Notes under the pieces: model-generated
What the model saw: only the letters and a program-made list of their open reading frames with translations
Databases searched by the model: none
What the model was told of the DNA's origin: nothing
In this document: positions 63,774 to 64,000 of the stretch, in pieces
Layout of the letters: each line of letters begins with the position of its first letter
Position numbering within the stretch: position 1 is the stretch's first letter
Made by a program: the position numbers and the translations under genes
Source of the DNA: an uncultured bacterium
Lineage (GTDB): Bacteria > Verrucomicrobiota > Verrucomicrobiia > CAIQCK01
Direction: 5' to 3'
Length of the DNA: 64,000 nucleotides
Assembly (NCBI GenBank): GCA_903870275.1
Contig: CAIQCK010000030.1
Location: forward strand, 117,144-181,143

Positions 63774-64000
63774 AAGTATTTCGAGGAATGAAACACAGAG
63801 AACCGCACACCGCAAAAAGTTTTTGCGCAGCCAGAGGACGTTGGGCGCATCTTGGCACCCGCGCCAAGGCCCGGAGGGCTGGCCGAAAATAGCCCAGTGC
63901 TTTAGGGCCTGTTGCCCAAACGCATGATTAGAGGCAGTGGCGGGAATGGCGGCGGCCAGCGGCTGGGAAGCGGTTGGCCGCCAATGTATGACCCGTTGGG
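63774..64000. other. Right-edge intergenic sequence, possible dispersed repeat
   Basis: No gene is supported. GC-rich text such as CCCGGAGGGCTGGCCGAAAA and TAGCCCAGTGC looks like the short dispersed repeats that generate spurious frames in this type of genome, but only one copy is present here. Confidence 0.3.

Overview
The window is GC-rich, densely coding bacterial DNA, most likely from a Verrucomicrobiota lineage (Limisphaerales/Pedosphaera-like). That placement is an inference. It rests on a complete-looking murein (dcw) cluster with mraZ, many very large secreted glycan-active proteins, a GH127 enzyme, TAT-exported Gfo/Idh and sugar-isomerase-like proteins, and short palindromic repeats resembling those of this phylum. 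MurE carries the DNPR motif of meso-diaminopimelate-adding ligases, so the wall is predicted to be of the Gram-negative DAP type. No rRNA, tRNA, CRISPR array, insertion sequence or phage was seen.

Layout. (1) 1-12.8 kb, minus strand: the dcw operon read as mraZ, small ORF, rsmH, small ORF, ftsL-like, ftsI, murE, murF, mraY, murD, a LysM protein, ftsW, murG (cut by the window edge). It has a sigma70-type promoter carrying two MraZ-type repeats. (2) 12.9-16.5 kb, minus: an hsp20-lon proteostasis pair and a secreted heavy-metal-associated (HMA) protein. (3) 17-24.6 kb, minus: a 1329-residue single-module nonribosomal peptide synthetase with the A-T-(TM-beta-helix)x3 architecture of epsilon-poly-lysine synthetase. 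It overlaps by ATGA a secreted five-repeat PepSY-like protein, followed by a paralogue and a 5'-truncated histidine kinase. This is the best candidate for an undescribed system. (4) 24.7-47.9 kb: AsmA-like proteins, a right-handed beta-helix glycosidase, GH127, a GH5-like protein, a GRP/ureide-permease-like transporter, ribokinase, TAT-exported isomerase and oxidoreductase, a phosphoesterase, and two giant secreted putative glycosidases. (5) 48-50.5 kb: a COG0523/CobW GTPase beside a UroD-type methyltransferase fused to a thioredoxin-like domain. (6) 50.6-60.3 kb: more secreted glycosidase-like proteins, an SGNH hydrolase, an alpha/beta esterase and a leucine-rich-repeat protein. (7) 60.3-63.0 kb: a repeat-rich, decayed stretch with REP-like palindromes, a T-rich island, an array of two alternating ~60-bp units, a frameshifted four-helix-bundle (S23/IVP) gene and a glycosidase-like remnant. 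It is followed by one more secreted protein.

How the genes may work together. Regions 4-6 look like an extracellular plant- or algal-polysaccharide-degrading repertoire without SusC/D. GH127 plus the beta-helix and GH5-like enzymes would release sugars (arabinose is the best-supported), which the transporter and ribokinase could take up and phosphorylate. The CobW-methyltransferase pair points to corrinoid- or zinc-dependent methyl transfer. The synthetase operon probably makes and handles an amino-acid homopolymer or short peptide at the membrane. Several starts are decided by Shine-Dalgarno (SD) sequences or ATGA overlaps. Others lack an SD and sit behind short low-complexity repeats.
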